DNA of 5,713 nt from an uncultured Clostridia bacterium (GTDB taxonomy: Bacteria > Bacillota > Clostridia > Oscillospirales > Oscillospiraceae): contig CAMDZY010000116.1 of NCBI GenBank assembly GCA_945910975.1, positions 1 to 5,713 on the forward strand. Reading direction: 5' to 3'. The notes beneath the pieces were generated by a model. It was not told where the DNA came from. It searched no databases and worked only from the letters and a program-made list of their open reading frames with translations. Of the stretch, positions 1 through 4,893 are shown piece by piece; positions within the stretch are counted from its first letter, which is position 1, and each line of letters starts with the position of its first letter. The translations under genes and the position numbers were made by a program.

Positions 1-18
1 AAAAATGATTGAATTTGA

Positions 19-38
19 TTCGCCGCTATAGCGGCGAA
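19..38. repeat. Perfect 20-base palindrome near the end of an upstream transcript
   Basis: The two 10-base halves (TTCGCCGCTA and TAGCGGCGAA) are exact reverse complements with no spacer. In RNA this would fold as a GC-rich stem with a few central bases looped out. A T-run (positions 50-55) lies about 11 bases downstream, too far for a classical intrinsic terminator. It may be a 3'-end stabilising hairpin or part of a two-hairpin termination region together with the structure at 67-102. The upstream gene is outside the window. Confidence 0.6.
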
Positions 39-66
39 CTCTGCGAGGCTTTTTTCGACACGCTAT

Positions 67-102
67 GTCGCAGCAGACATTTTGTTTGCTGCGACTTTTT
101 TT
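67..102 (+). terminator. Strong rho-independent terminator of an upstream gene
   Basis: Positions 67-79 pair with 83-95 as a 13-bp stem with one G-T wobble and a 3-base TTT loop. Seven T residues follow at 96-102. The complementary strand has no U-tract after the stem, so it terminates + strand transcription coming from left of the window. It also insulates the spore-protein gene that starts at 213. Confidence 0.9.
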
Positions 103-212
103 ATCAAAAATTGCAGAAATTGTCATAGATAATCGATTGCAAGTCGGAGAAACTACAACTGAGGAAATCAAGTACATTGATTCTCTCGAAAATAAAAAGG
201 AGATGGATTCAC

Positions 213-407
213 ATGAAGAGCAACAACAACATTAACGTTCCCGAAGCAAAGGCAGCAATGGAGCAGTTCAAAATGGAAGCAGCTTCCGAAGTCGGCGTCA
301 ACCTGAAGGAAGGCTATAACGGCGACATCACCGCCCGCGAGGCCGGCTCTGTTGGCGGCCAGATGGTAAAAAAGATGGTCGAAGCATATGAGCGCGGCCT
401 GAAGTAA
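213..407 (+). CDS. Alpha/beta-type small acid-soluble spore protein (SASP)
   Basis: This 64-residue protein belongs to the alpha/beta SASP family, which coats DNA in the spore core, protects it from UV and chemical damage, and is degraded at germination by the GPR protease for amino acids. The family hallmarks are visible: the helix segment EQFKMEAASEVGVNLKEGYN (residues 17-36), which contains the expected GPR site as Glu-Ala at residues 22-23, and the second conserved block GSVGGQMVKKMVEA (residues 45-58). An in-frame ATG at 177 would add 12 residues unlike the family. The ATG at 213 is preferred because GGAG (199-202) lies 10 bases upstream and the product then has normal SASP length. The gene appears monocistronic, with terminators on both sides. 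Expression under the forespore factor sigma-G is expected from the family, but I could not find a convincing sigma-G promoter between 103 and 195. Confidence 0.96.
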   Translation: MKSNNNINVPEAKAAMEQFKMEAASEVGVNLKEGYNGDITAREAGSVGGQMVKKMVEAYERGLK

Positions 408-424
408 GCAAATAGATTCCCACT

Positions 425-462
425 GGCTTGCCACGGTTTTTCTGTGGCAAGCCGCTTTTTTT
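425..462 (+). terminator. Rho-independent terminator of the SASP gene
   Basis: A perfect 10-bp stem (425-434 with 444-453, GGCTTGCCAC and its complement) closes a 9-base loop. GC and seven T residues (456-462) follow. It begins 17 bases after the SASP stop codon. Confidence 0.93.
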
Positions 463-463
463 A

Positions 464-492
464 TTGTAACCTGTTGAAAACTGTGATACAAT
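464..492 (+). promoter_or_regulatory. Sigma-A-type promoter of the alpha/beta hydrolase gene
   Basis: A -35 element TTGTAA (464-469) and a -10 element TACAAT (487-492) are separated by exactly 17 bases. Transcription would begin near 499, only a few bases before the Shine-Dalgarno at 506-511, giving a very short leader. The -35 element abuts the SASP terminator. Confidence 0.7.
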
Positions 493-516
493 ACAAGAAA
501 AATATGGGGTGATTTT

Positions 517-1479
517 GTGAAAAAACAGACAAAAATAGCAGGAATTGCCGCAGGCGTTGCAATCGTTGGCGCGGCTACGGCGGTGGGCGCCGCTGCGGAG
601 CTGGTATTTCAAGCCGGTTTAAAGCGCACGACGCCGAAGTTGGTGCATAAAACCAAGAATGACGATCCGCTCAACCAAAAGCGCGACCAGGCGCGGAAAC
701 AGTTGGAGCAAATGCCGCATGAGCAGGTCTACGTCACAAGTCGGGATGGGCTGAGATTGAACGGACACTGGTTTGCCGTGGAGGGTGCAAAACGCACGGT
801 CGTGCTTGTGCATGGATGGCGCAGCACATGGGCGCGCGATTTTGGAATGCACGCGCCGTTTTTGCTGGCGGCCGGGTGCAATTTGCTGCTGATCGAACAG
901 CGCAGCCACGGTACCAGCGAGGGGAAATATATCGGCTTCGGCGTGCTGGAACGCTATGACTGCCTGCGCTGGCTCGATTTTTTGCGCATTAAAACCGGAA
1001 ATACGCTGCCGGTATACCTGTTTGGTGTGTCGATGGGTGCGGCAACCGTGCTGATGACTACGGGCTTCCACCTGCCGCCGTGCGTGAAGGGCGTGATTGC
1101 CGACTGCGGCTTTACTTCCCCGGAGGAAATTTTGACCCATGTGATGCGGCAGCAATATCCCAAATATCCCAGACGCTTCAACCGCCTGATCGATGCCAAG
1201 GCGCTCCGCCGCGCAGGGTACGGTGCGGCCGATTATTCCACACTGGATGCCATGGCGGTCAACCGCATCCCGGTACTGTTTATCCACGGCGCAAAGGATA
1301 ACTTTGTTCCGCTTTCCATGACTGTGCGGAATTATGAGGCGTGCAAAGCACCAAAATCGATTCTGGTTGTGGATGACGCACCTCATGCAAAGAGTTACTT
1401 GGTTGCGCCGGAGTTGTATGAACAGACAGTGAAGGCATTCTTCCACCGCTGCGAAGAAGCGGGAAAAACCAAGGAATAA
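517..1479 (+). CDS. Membrane-anchored alpha/beta hydrolase (YqkD/BEM46-like serine hydrolase)
   Basis: A 320-residue protein with an N-terminal hydrophobic segment after three basic residues (about 7-31), read as an uncleaved signal anchor, then a linker rich in charged residues (about 36-70) and an alpha/beta hydrolase domain (about 70-312). The catalytic set is recognisable: the oxyanion-side HGW (99-101), nucleophile elbow GVSMG with Ser172, acid Asp261 in GAKDNFVP, and His290 near the C-terminus. The segment EQRSHGTSEGKYIGFGVLER (127-146) is typical of the YqkD-like subgroup of COG1073. The domain would probably face outward, but the substrate cannot be predicted; esterase, lipase or peptidase-like activity is possible. 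The start is GTG at 517, with GGGGTG (506-511) 5 bases upstream. No T-rich terminator follows the stop, so some read-through towards the XRE gene is possible. Confidence 0.9.
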   Translation: MKKQTKIAGIAAGVAIVGAATAVGAAAELVFQAGLKRTTPKLVHKTKNDDPLNQKRDQARKQLEQMPHEQVYVTSRDGLRLNGHWFAVEGAKRTVVLVHGWRSTWARDFGMHAPFLLAAGCNLLLIEQRSHGTSEGKYIGFGVLERYDCLRWLDFLRIKTGNTLPVYLFGVSMGAATVLMTTGFHLPPCVKGVIADCGFTSPEEILTHVMRQQYPKYPRRFNRLIDAKALRRAGYGAADYSTLDAMAVNRIPVLFIHGAKDNFVPLSMTVRNYEACKAPKSILVVDDAPHAKSYLVAPELYEQTVKAFFHRCEEAGKTKE

Positions 1480-1520
1480 TTTCACTTTACAGTGCATTGC
1501 CATCCAAATCGTAAGACATT

Positions 1521-1569
1521 TCAACCACTGGTTGTGCCGGTTTCGCCGGACGGTTGAGCAAGTTCAACC
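1521..1569. promoter_or_regulatory. Four TCAACC/GGTTGA half-sites in two inverted repeats upstream of the XRE gene
   Basis: The half-site occurs as TCAACC (1521-1526), GGTTGT (1530-1535), GGTTGA (1552-1557) and TCAACC (1564-1569). The last pair extends to CGGTTGA/TCAACCG with a 6-base spacer (1551-1570). Between the pairs is CCGG-TTTCG-CCGG (1537-1549). The block sits just upstream of the candidate XRE promoter, where an autoregulatory operator would be expected. An alternative is an RNA fold in the 3' tail of hydrolase read-through, in which CCACTG (1525-1530) could also pair with CAGTGG (1576-1581). Which role applies is inference; the repeats are directly visible. Confidence 0.45.
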
Positions 1570-1578
1570 GATAAGCAG

Positions 1579-1607
1579 TGGAAAATTGCTCCGTTCCAAG
1601 ATAAAAT
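1579..1607 (+). promoter_or_regulatory. Candidate sigma-A promoter of the XRE regulator gene
   Basis: TGGAAA (1579-1584) and TAAAAT (1602-1607) are separated by 17 bases. The -10 is good and the -35 matches four of six consensus positions. Transcription would begin near 1614, giving a leader of about 25 bases that contains the Shine-Dalgarno at 1626-1629. This placement also argues against the in-frame ATG at 1606, which would overlap the -10 element. Confidence 0.45.
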
Positions 1608-1638
1608 GAGATCATCCAAAGAAAAGGAGCGAACAATT

Positions 1639-2133
1639 ATGAATACACTTGGCTTTCATATCGCACAAAAACGGAAAGAACGCAAGTTCACGCAGGAGGA
1701 ACTGGCGGCGCAGCTGGACGTGTCGGCGCAGGCCGTGTCCAAATGGGAGAACGACATCTCCTGCCCGGATATTTCTCTGCTGCCAAAGCTGGCGCAGCTG
1801 CTGGGATGCAGCGTAGATGAATTGCTGACCGGGAACACGGTGATGCTGCTGCCGGAAAATCAGCGTAAACCGCTGGAGCAACTGACGCTTCGGGTCCTTG
1901 TCTACAGCGCAGAGGGCGACAAGGTGCGGGTGAATCTACCCATGCCGCTGGTGAAGCTGGGAGTGGAAATGGGCATTGATATGGCGGCAAATATGAAGGG
2001 CAGCAACAGTATGGAAATGCTGCGCGGGATCGATTTTTCGCAGGTGATTGAAATGGTGGAGCAGGGCATGATCGGCAAAATTGTGGAGGTTGAGAGCGCG
2101 GATGGCGATATTGTGGAGATCATTGTCGAATGA
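1639..2133 (+). CDS. XRE-family transcriptional regulator with an extra C-terminal domain
   Basis: A 164-residue protein. Residues 7-64 form a Cro/C1-type (XRE) helix-turn-helix, with the core TQEELAAQLDVSAQAVSKWE (18-37) and the usual end DISLLPKLAQLLGCSVDELL (44-63). After a linker, residues about 83-164 form a second domain: LRVLVYSAEGDKVRVNLPMP (84-103), a helical middle with Met-rich sequence, and a terminal strand pair IVEVESADGDIVEIIVE (148-164). I recognise this module only as a recurrent small domain of Clostridia regulators and small proteins, and cannot name its ligand. The start at 1639 is preferred over 1606 because GGAG (1626-1629) lies 9 bases upstream and the HTH then begins where it does in other family members. 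The next gene overlaps the stop codon (ATGA), implying translational coupling. Confidence 0.88.
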   Translation: MNTLGFHIAQKRKERKFTQEELAAQLDVSAQAVSKWENDISCPDISLLPKLAQLLGCSVDELLTGNTVMLLPENQRKPLEQLTLRVLVYSAEGDKVRVNLPMPLVKLGVEMGIDMAANMKGSNSMEMLRGIDFSQVIEMVEQGMIGKIVEVESADGDIVEIIVE

Positions 2134-2363
2134 AAATTCACGTGAAAGCCGATGGCATAACGCTCTGCATCCCGTTTCCCACCAGGCTCCTGTGTAACAG
2201 TCTGGCGATTCGGATCGCCAATCGCCATGCCGACATTTCAATCCCACCCAGAGCGGGAAGAGCGATCTACCGCGAGATTCGCCGCCTGAAATGCCAAAAC
2301 CCCGACTGGAATTTGGTGGAGCTGCAAGCCGCCGGCGGGGAAACGGTGTGGATACGTCTTTAA
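2130..2363 (+). CDS. Small protein overlapping the XRE gene and resembling its C-terminal domain
   Basis: A 77-residue protein with no named function. Its ATG (2130-2132) shares four bases with the upstream TGA, and GGAG (2115-2118) inside the upstream gene is 11 bases away, so translation is probably coupled. The sequence follows the pattern of the XRE protein's C-terminal domain: an opening strand and loop with a Pro-x-Pro step (VKADGITLCIPFPTRLL, residues 5-21, versus SAEGDKVRVNLPMPLVKL), a helical middle, and the ending NLVELQAAGGETVWIRL (61-77) versus IVEVESADGDIVEIIVE. It has no clear membrane segment and is basic in the middle (residues 28-54). It could be a binding partner or modulator of the regulator. 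The overlap, the SD and the long hairpin directly after the stop support it being a real gene rather than a chance frame. Confidence 0.72.
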   Translation: MKIHVKADGITLCIPFPTRLLCNSLAIRIANRHADISIPPRAGRAIYREIRRLKCQNPDWNLVELQAAGGETVWIRL

Positions 2364-2364
2364 A

Positions 2365-2410
2365 TCTGGTACAAAACTCCTGCGATGCACCGCAGGAGTT
2401 TTGTGCCGGA
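2365..2410 (+). terminator. Long hairpin ending the XRE/small-protein operon, possibly bidirectional
   Basis: Positions 2365-2384 pair with 2391-2410 over 20 bp, with two G-T wobbles and a 6-base loop. The inner 14 bp (2371-2384 with 2391-2404) are perfect. The stem starts one base after the stop codon's final base. The U-tract is short (TTTT at 2399-2402, within the stem's right arm), and the other strand has the equivalent run, so it could slow polymerase from either side. It may be a partial terminator that lets some transcription into the acetyltransferase gene, for which no separate promoter is evident. Confidence 0.7.
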
Positions 2411-2434
2411 TCAAATATGTAGGAGGAAACAATT

Positions 2435-2887
2435 ATGGATATTTTGTCGGTTCGGGAGCATCCGGACATGGCGTTGGAATTTATTCGGTATTTTCAGGCG
2501 CATTGGGCATCGCCGGAGAGTATGGCGGTGTATGACGACTGCATTCGCAACTGCCTGACGACACAAAGTCCACTGCCCCAGTGGTATTTATTGTGGGACG
2601 GTGGGAAGCCCATAGGCTGCGCCGGACTGATCACAAACGATTTTATCAGCCGAATGGATTTGTACCCTTGGTTGTGCGCGTTGTTTGTGGAACCGGAATA
2701 CCGCGGTCGCGCCCTTGGCGCACAATTGATTGCGCGGGGCATGGAGGATGCACGAAAGGCGGGATTTGGGAAGCTGTATCTTTGCACCGACCATATTGGA
2801 TATTATGAGCATTACGGTTTTTCCTATCTCGGCACAGGCTACCACCCTTGGGGAGAAAGCTCACGGATTTATGCCGCCACGCTGTAA
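2435..2887 (+). CDS. GNAT-family N-acetyltransferase
   Basis: A 150-residue protein with the GCN5-related acetyltransferase fold, which transfers an acetyl group from acetyl-CoA to an amine. The acetyl-CoA-binding motif A is clear: strand LCALFVEPEYRGRALGAQLI (80-99), with the pyrophosphate-binding loop RGRALG (90-95), then the helix to about residue 109. Motif B follows in KLYLCTD (113-119) and YYEHYGFSYLGTG (123-135), where the tyrosine is the usual candidate general acid. The N-terminal third carries the variable substrate-binding helices and strand YLLWDGGKPIGCAGL (51-65). Start ATG 2435 has a strong AGGAGG (2421-2426) 8 bases upstream. The substrate cannot be predicted; a small molecule, an aminoglycoside-like compound or a protein N-terminus are all possible. 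Confidence 0.9.
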   Translation: MDILSVREHPDMALEFIRYFQAHWASPESMAVYDDCIRNCLTTQSPLPQWYLLWDGGKPIGCAGLITNDFISRMDLYPWLCALFVEPEYRGRALGAQLIARGMEDARKAGFGKLYLCTDHIGYYEHYGFSYLGTGYHPWGESSRIYAATL

Positions 2888-2897
2888 ACGGGAATAT

Positions 2898-2926
2898 GTA
2901 CTAATTTTTGAAGGCAAAAATAGTGC
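2898..2926. repeat. AT-rich inverted repeat between the acetyltransferase and the permease
   Basis: Positions 2898-2903 pair with 2921-2926, and 2905-2910 pair with 2915-2920. Together they form a 12-pair stem with one G-T wobble, one bulged A (2904) and a 4-base AAGG loop. No U-tract follows, so it is not a standard terminator. It lies 26 bases upstream of the permease -35 element, where a regulator-binding site would be plausible. It could equally stabilise the 3' end of the acetyltransferase mRNA. Confidence 0.45.
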
Positions 2927-2951
2927 AAATTATAGAAATTATACAATATGG

Positions 2952-2980
2952 TTGACTGTGGACTTCTTTTGCCGTAAAAT
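2952..2980 (+). promoter_or_regulatory. Sigma-A-type promoter of the nucleobase permease gene
   Basis: TTGACT (2952-2957) and TAAAAT (2975-2980) match the consensus at five of six positions each and are separated by 17 bases. Transcription would start near 2987, leaving a leader of about 30 bases. That is too short for a purine riboswitch, and no PurR-box-like sequence was recognised. Confidence 0.8.
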
Positions 2981-3016
2981 AATACCTATCTTGTGGCATA
3001 AGAAGGAGGAGCTGTG

Positions 3017-4435
3017 ATGAGAAAATCGAAACAGCAACCGCAAGCCAGTGTTGATAATGTCTATCGTCTGGATGGACGCGTTCCTGTTTCAAAGGCAATT
3101 CCCTTTGGCTTGCAGCACGTGCTGGCTATGTTTGTGTCCAATGTTGCGCCGATCCTGATGGTAACAGGCGTTGCAACATACAATGGACAGGCGTTTTCTA
3201 CGGCTGATATTGCGCGCCTGATTCAAAACGCAATGCTCATTGCCGGTATTGGCACTTTAATTCAATTGTACCCCATCTGGCGCGTGGGCGCAAAGCTGCC
3301 TGTCGTCATGGGCGTCAGCTTCACCTTTGTTTCCGTGATGATGGTTGTCGCAGCGCGCGATTACGGGCAAATGATCGGCGCAATTATTGTCGGCGGCTGC
3401 GTCGAGGGTGTCCTCGGGCTGACCGCAAAATATTGGCGCAGATTTGTGGCGCCCATTGTTTCGGCTTGCGTAGTCACGACGATTGGCTTCTCGCTGCTCA
3501 ACGTTGGCATCAACTCCTTTGCCGGCGGTACAGGCGCGGCCGATTTTGGTAGTTGGAAAAATCTCCTGGTGGCAACGGTTACGCTGCTTTCCTGCTTGCT
3601 GTTCCAGTCCTTTGCAAAGGGTGTTTGGAAGCAAATGTACGTACTGTTTGGCCTGATTGTCGGCTATATCGTGGCGATCCCGCTCGGCTTGGTGAATTTC
3701 AAGGAAATCGGAGAAACCATCGACAAGGTCGGTATCGTTTCGCTGCCAATGCTGTTCCACTATACGCCGAAGTTTGAAATCAGTGCAATTGTTTCCGTCG
3801 TGATCGTGTTCTTGGTGTCCGCTGCGGAAACCATCGGCGATACTACGGCGGTATGTACAGGCGGACTGGGGCGCGATATTACCGAGCGCGAGGTAACAGG
3901 CTCTTTGGCCTGTGACGGCTTTATGTCGGCAATCTCCGGCGGCGTATTTGGCTGTACGCCAATCACTTCCTTCAGCCAGAACGTCGGCTTGGTAGCGATG
4001 ACCAAGGTTGTCAACCGCTTTACCATTATGTTTGGCGCACTGGCCTTGATTTTGGCAGGCTTGTTCCCGCCAATCGGCGCATTTTTCTCCACCATGCCGC
4101 AGTGCGTGCTGGGTGGCTGCACGATTGTGATGTTCGGTTCAATTGTCATTTCCGGCGTTACCATGCTGGCCAAGTGCGATATGAGCGACCAGCGCAATCT
4201 GCTGATTGCGGCGGCATCGCTGGCCATTGGCATTGGCGTGACACAGGTTGACGGATTCTTCGCACATATGCCGCAGATTGTCAGCGACATTTTCGCAAAG
4301 AACGCTGTGGCGGGCGTGTTTGTAATTTCCATGTTCTTGTCGCTGCTTCTGCCGAAAAAGGTGAATGTGAAGCATATTGATGCAATCACACCGGATGAGC
4401 TGGAAGTCAAGACCGAAGAAGACACAAAGGTCTAA
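3017..4435 (+). CDS. NCS2/NAT-family nucleobase permease, probably xanthine or uric acid
   Basis: A 472-residue polytopic membrane protein of the nucleobase-ascorbate transporter (NCS2) family, which imports purines or pyrimidines with protons or sodium. Family landmarks are present: LQHVLAMF (32-39) with the conserved His34 in the first membrane segment, SAAETIGDTTAV (268-279) with substrate-binding Glu271, and the NAT signature QNVGLVAMTK (321-330). The Gln at the first signature position is typical of xanthine/urate carriers, whereas uracil carriers usually have Glu. About 12-14 hydrophobic segments run from residue 28 to 446, followed by an acidic cytoplasmic tail. An in-frame GTG at 3014 is possible, but ATG 3017 gives the better spacing (7 bases) from GGAGG (3005-3009). 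No purine-catabolism gene lies beside it, so scavenging of external purine is the simplest role. Confidence 0.93.
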   Translation: MRKSKQQPQASVDNVYRLDGRVPVSKAIPFGLQHVLAMFVSNVAPILMVTGVATYNGQAFSTADIARLIQNAMLIAGIGTLIQLYPIWRVGAKLPVVMGVSFTFVSVMMVVAARDYGQMIGAIIVGGCVEGVLGLTAKYWRRFVAPIVSACVVTTIGFSLLNVGINSFAGGTGAADFGSWKNLLVATVTLLSCLLFQSFAKGVWKQMYVLFGLIVGYIVAIPLGLVNFKEIGETIDKVGIVSLPMLFHYTPKFEISAIVSVVIVFLVSAAETIGDTTAVCTGGLGRDITEREVTGSLACDGFMSAISGGVFGCTPITSFSQNVGLVAMTKVVNRFTIMFGALALILAGLFPPIGAFFSTMPQCVLGGCTIVMFGSIVISGVTMLAKCDMSDQRNLLIAAASLAIGIGVTQVDGFFAHMPQIVSDIFAKNAVAGVFVISMFLSLLLPKKVNVKHIDAITPDELEVKTEEDTKV

Positions 4436-4449
4436 TGAAATCAATACCG

Positions 4450-4476
4450 TTCGGGCGGGGCGAAGCTCCGCCCGAA
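4450..4476 (+). terminator. GC-rich hairpin after the permease gene, likely a weak terminator
   Basis: Positions 4450-4460 pair with 4466-4476 over 11 bp with one G-T wobble and a 5-base loop. The stem is very stable, but only a poor T-rich stretch (4481-4487) follows. It begins 15 bases after the permease stop and lies directly before the first rpmG promoter, so it probably limits read-through into the ribosomal operon. Confidence 0.55.
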
Positions 4477-4485
4477 TAGATTCGT

Positions 4486-4514
4486 TTGACAAAGCAGGGG
4501 AGAGCGCATATTTT
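4486..4514 (+). promoter_or_regulatory. Distal promoter of the rpmG-secE-nusG operon
   Basis: A perfect -35 hexamer TTGACA (4486-4491) and TATTTT (4509-4514) are separated by 17 bases. The -10 matches four of six positions. Transcripts would start near 4521, passing through the second promoter region. Confidence 0.55.
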
Positions 4515-4559
4515 CCCTGTAAAATCAGACAAAAATACCGACTTTTTTTGAAAAAACAG

Positions 4560-4588
4560 TTGACCTGCGCCCCTTTTCGTGGTAGAAT
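4560..4588 (+). promoter_or_regulatory. Proximal promoter of the rpmG-secE-nusG operon
   Basis: TTGACC (4560-4565) and TAGAAT (4583-4588) match consensus at five of six positions each, with a 17-base spacer. An A/T-rich run (4541-4557, seven T then G and six A) lies just upstream and could act as an UP-like element. Transcription would start near 4595, giving a leader of about 130 bases before rpmG. The -10 element lies inside a palindrome (4581-4597). Confidence 0.8.
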
Positions 4589-4597
4589 AATTCTACC
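4581..4597. repeat. 17-base palindrome covering the -10 box and start region of the proximal rpmG promoter
   Basis: GGTAGAAT (4581-4588) and ATTCTACC (4590-4597) are exact reverse complements around a central A at 4589. The left arm contains the whole -10 hexamer and the right arm reaches the predicted transcription start. The position suits a repressor operator, but palindromy could also be a by-product of the TAGAAT sequence. No binding protein can be named. Confidence 0.5.
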
Positions 4598-4634
4598 TGT
4601 GAAAAAGGCGCTTATTTTTGTGCGCATTTTTTCA

Positions 4635-4690
4635 GCTTCGGAGAATCCCACGGTAGTTTCGGGATTCGCTAAATTTTCAATAGCCGAAGT
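4635..4690 (+). promoter_or_regulatory. Structured mRNA leader upstream of rpmG, possible three-way junction
   Basis: Three helices fit together within 56 bases. The closing stem is CTTCGG (4636-4641) with CCGAAG (4684-4689), plus a possible G-T pair 4635/4690. Inside it are a perfect 7-bp hairpin GAATCCC/GGGATTC (4643-4649 with 4661-4667) and, directly abutting, a 4-bp hairpin GCTA/TAGC (4668-4671 with 4681-4684). C4684 can be used by either the outer or the third stem. The element ends 21 bases before the rpmG Shine-Dalgarno. No T-run follows it, so translation control or mRNA stability is more likely than attenuation. I do not recognise it as a known riboswitch or ribosomal-protein leader. 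Confidence 0.45.
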
Positions 4691-4726
4691 GTTGCAGGGA
4701 GGCAAAGATTTAAGGAGGTGCCGATA

Positions 4727-4876
4727 ATGCGCGTTAAAGTCACTTTGAGATGCTCTGAGTGCAAACAGAGAAACTACAATACCATGAAAAACAAGAAAAA
4801 TGACCCGGATCGTCTGGAAATGAAGAAGTACTGCAGATTTTGCAGAAAGCACACACTTCATACCGAGACTAAGTAA
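4727..4876 (+). CDS. rpmG: 50S ribosomal protein L33 (zinc-binding form)
   Basis: A 49-residue protein, the standard L33 length, found near the E site of the large ribosomal subunit. It opens with the family sequence MRVKVTLRC and ends HTLHTETK. Two Cys pairs, CSEC (Cys9, Cys12) and CRFC (Cys36, Cys39), form the zinc ribbon, so this is the zinc-containing (C+) type rather than the Cys-free paralogue many Firmicutes use under zinc limitation. The Shine-Dalgarno AAGGAGGTG (4712-4720) is an almost full complement of the 16S 3' end, with GGAGG 8 bases from the ATG, as expected for a highly expressed gene. It is first in the rpmG-secE-nusG operon, with 17 bases to secE. No tRNA gene lies between them, although some Firmicutes carry one there. 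Confidence 0.97.
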   Translation: MRVKVTLRCSECKQRNYNTMKNKKNDPDRLEMKKYCRFCRKHTLHTETK

Positions 4877-4893
4877 TTGAGAGGGTGAACAAA

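Noticed and set aside
103..195. Sigma-G or sigma-A promoter for the spore-protein gene
   Set aside because: Sequences such as CATAGAT (124-130) and GATAAT (128-133) look tempting, but no -35 partner at proper spacing was found.
619..1524. Long minus-strand open frame (301 codons) opposite the hydrolase gene
   Set aside because: Its translation is rich in Cys, His and Arg with no recognisable domain, it lies fully opposite a gene with an intact catalytic set, and no Shine-Dalgarno was found. It reflects codon bias of the + strand gene.
1551..1570. Rho-independent terminator for the hydrolase gene
   Set aside because: The 7-bp stem CGGTTGA/TCAACCG is not followed by a T-run, so it fits better as an inverted repeat or RNA fold.
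2888..3016. Purine riboswitch ahead of the permease
   Set aside because: The leader from the predicted start near 2987 is only about 30 bases, and I see no conserved purine-aptamer core.
2730..3017. + strand frame of 95 codons overlapping the acetyltransferase and the permease promoter
   Set aside because: Most of it is an alternative frame of the acetyltransferase, and the rest covers the permease promoter and Shine-Dalgarno.
3760..4425. Minus-strand open frame (221 codons) opposite the permease
   Set aside because: Low-complexity Ser/Thr/Ile/Pro-rich translation mirrors the membrane-protein codons on the other strand, with no domain or start signal.
4608..4632. Attenuator-like hairpin GCGC/GCGC followed by six T residues in the rpmG leader
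   Set aside because: The stem is only 4 bp with a 10-base loop, too weak to terminate an essential operon.
4377..4727. + strand frame of 116 codons running from the permease tail to rpmG
   Set aside because: It crosses a hairpin, two promoters and the rpmG Shine-Dalgarno, and its product has no coherent character.
4877..4893. tRNA gene between rpmG and secE
   Set aside because: The gap is only 17 bases.
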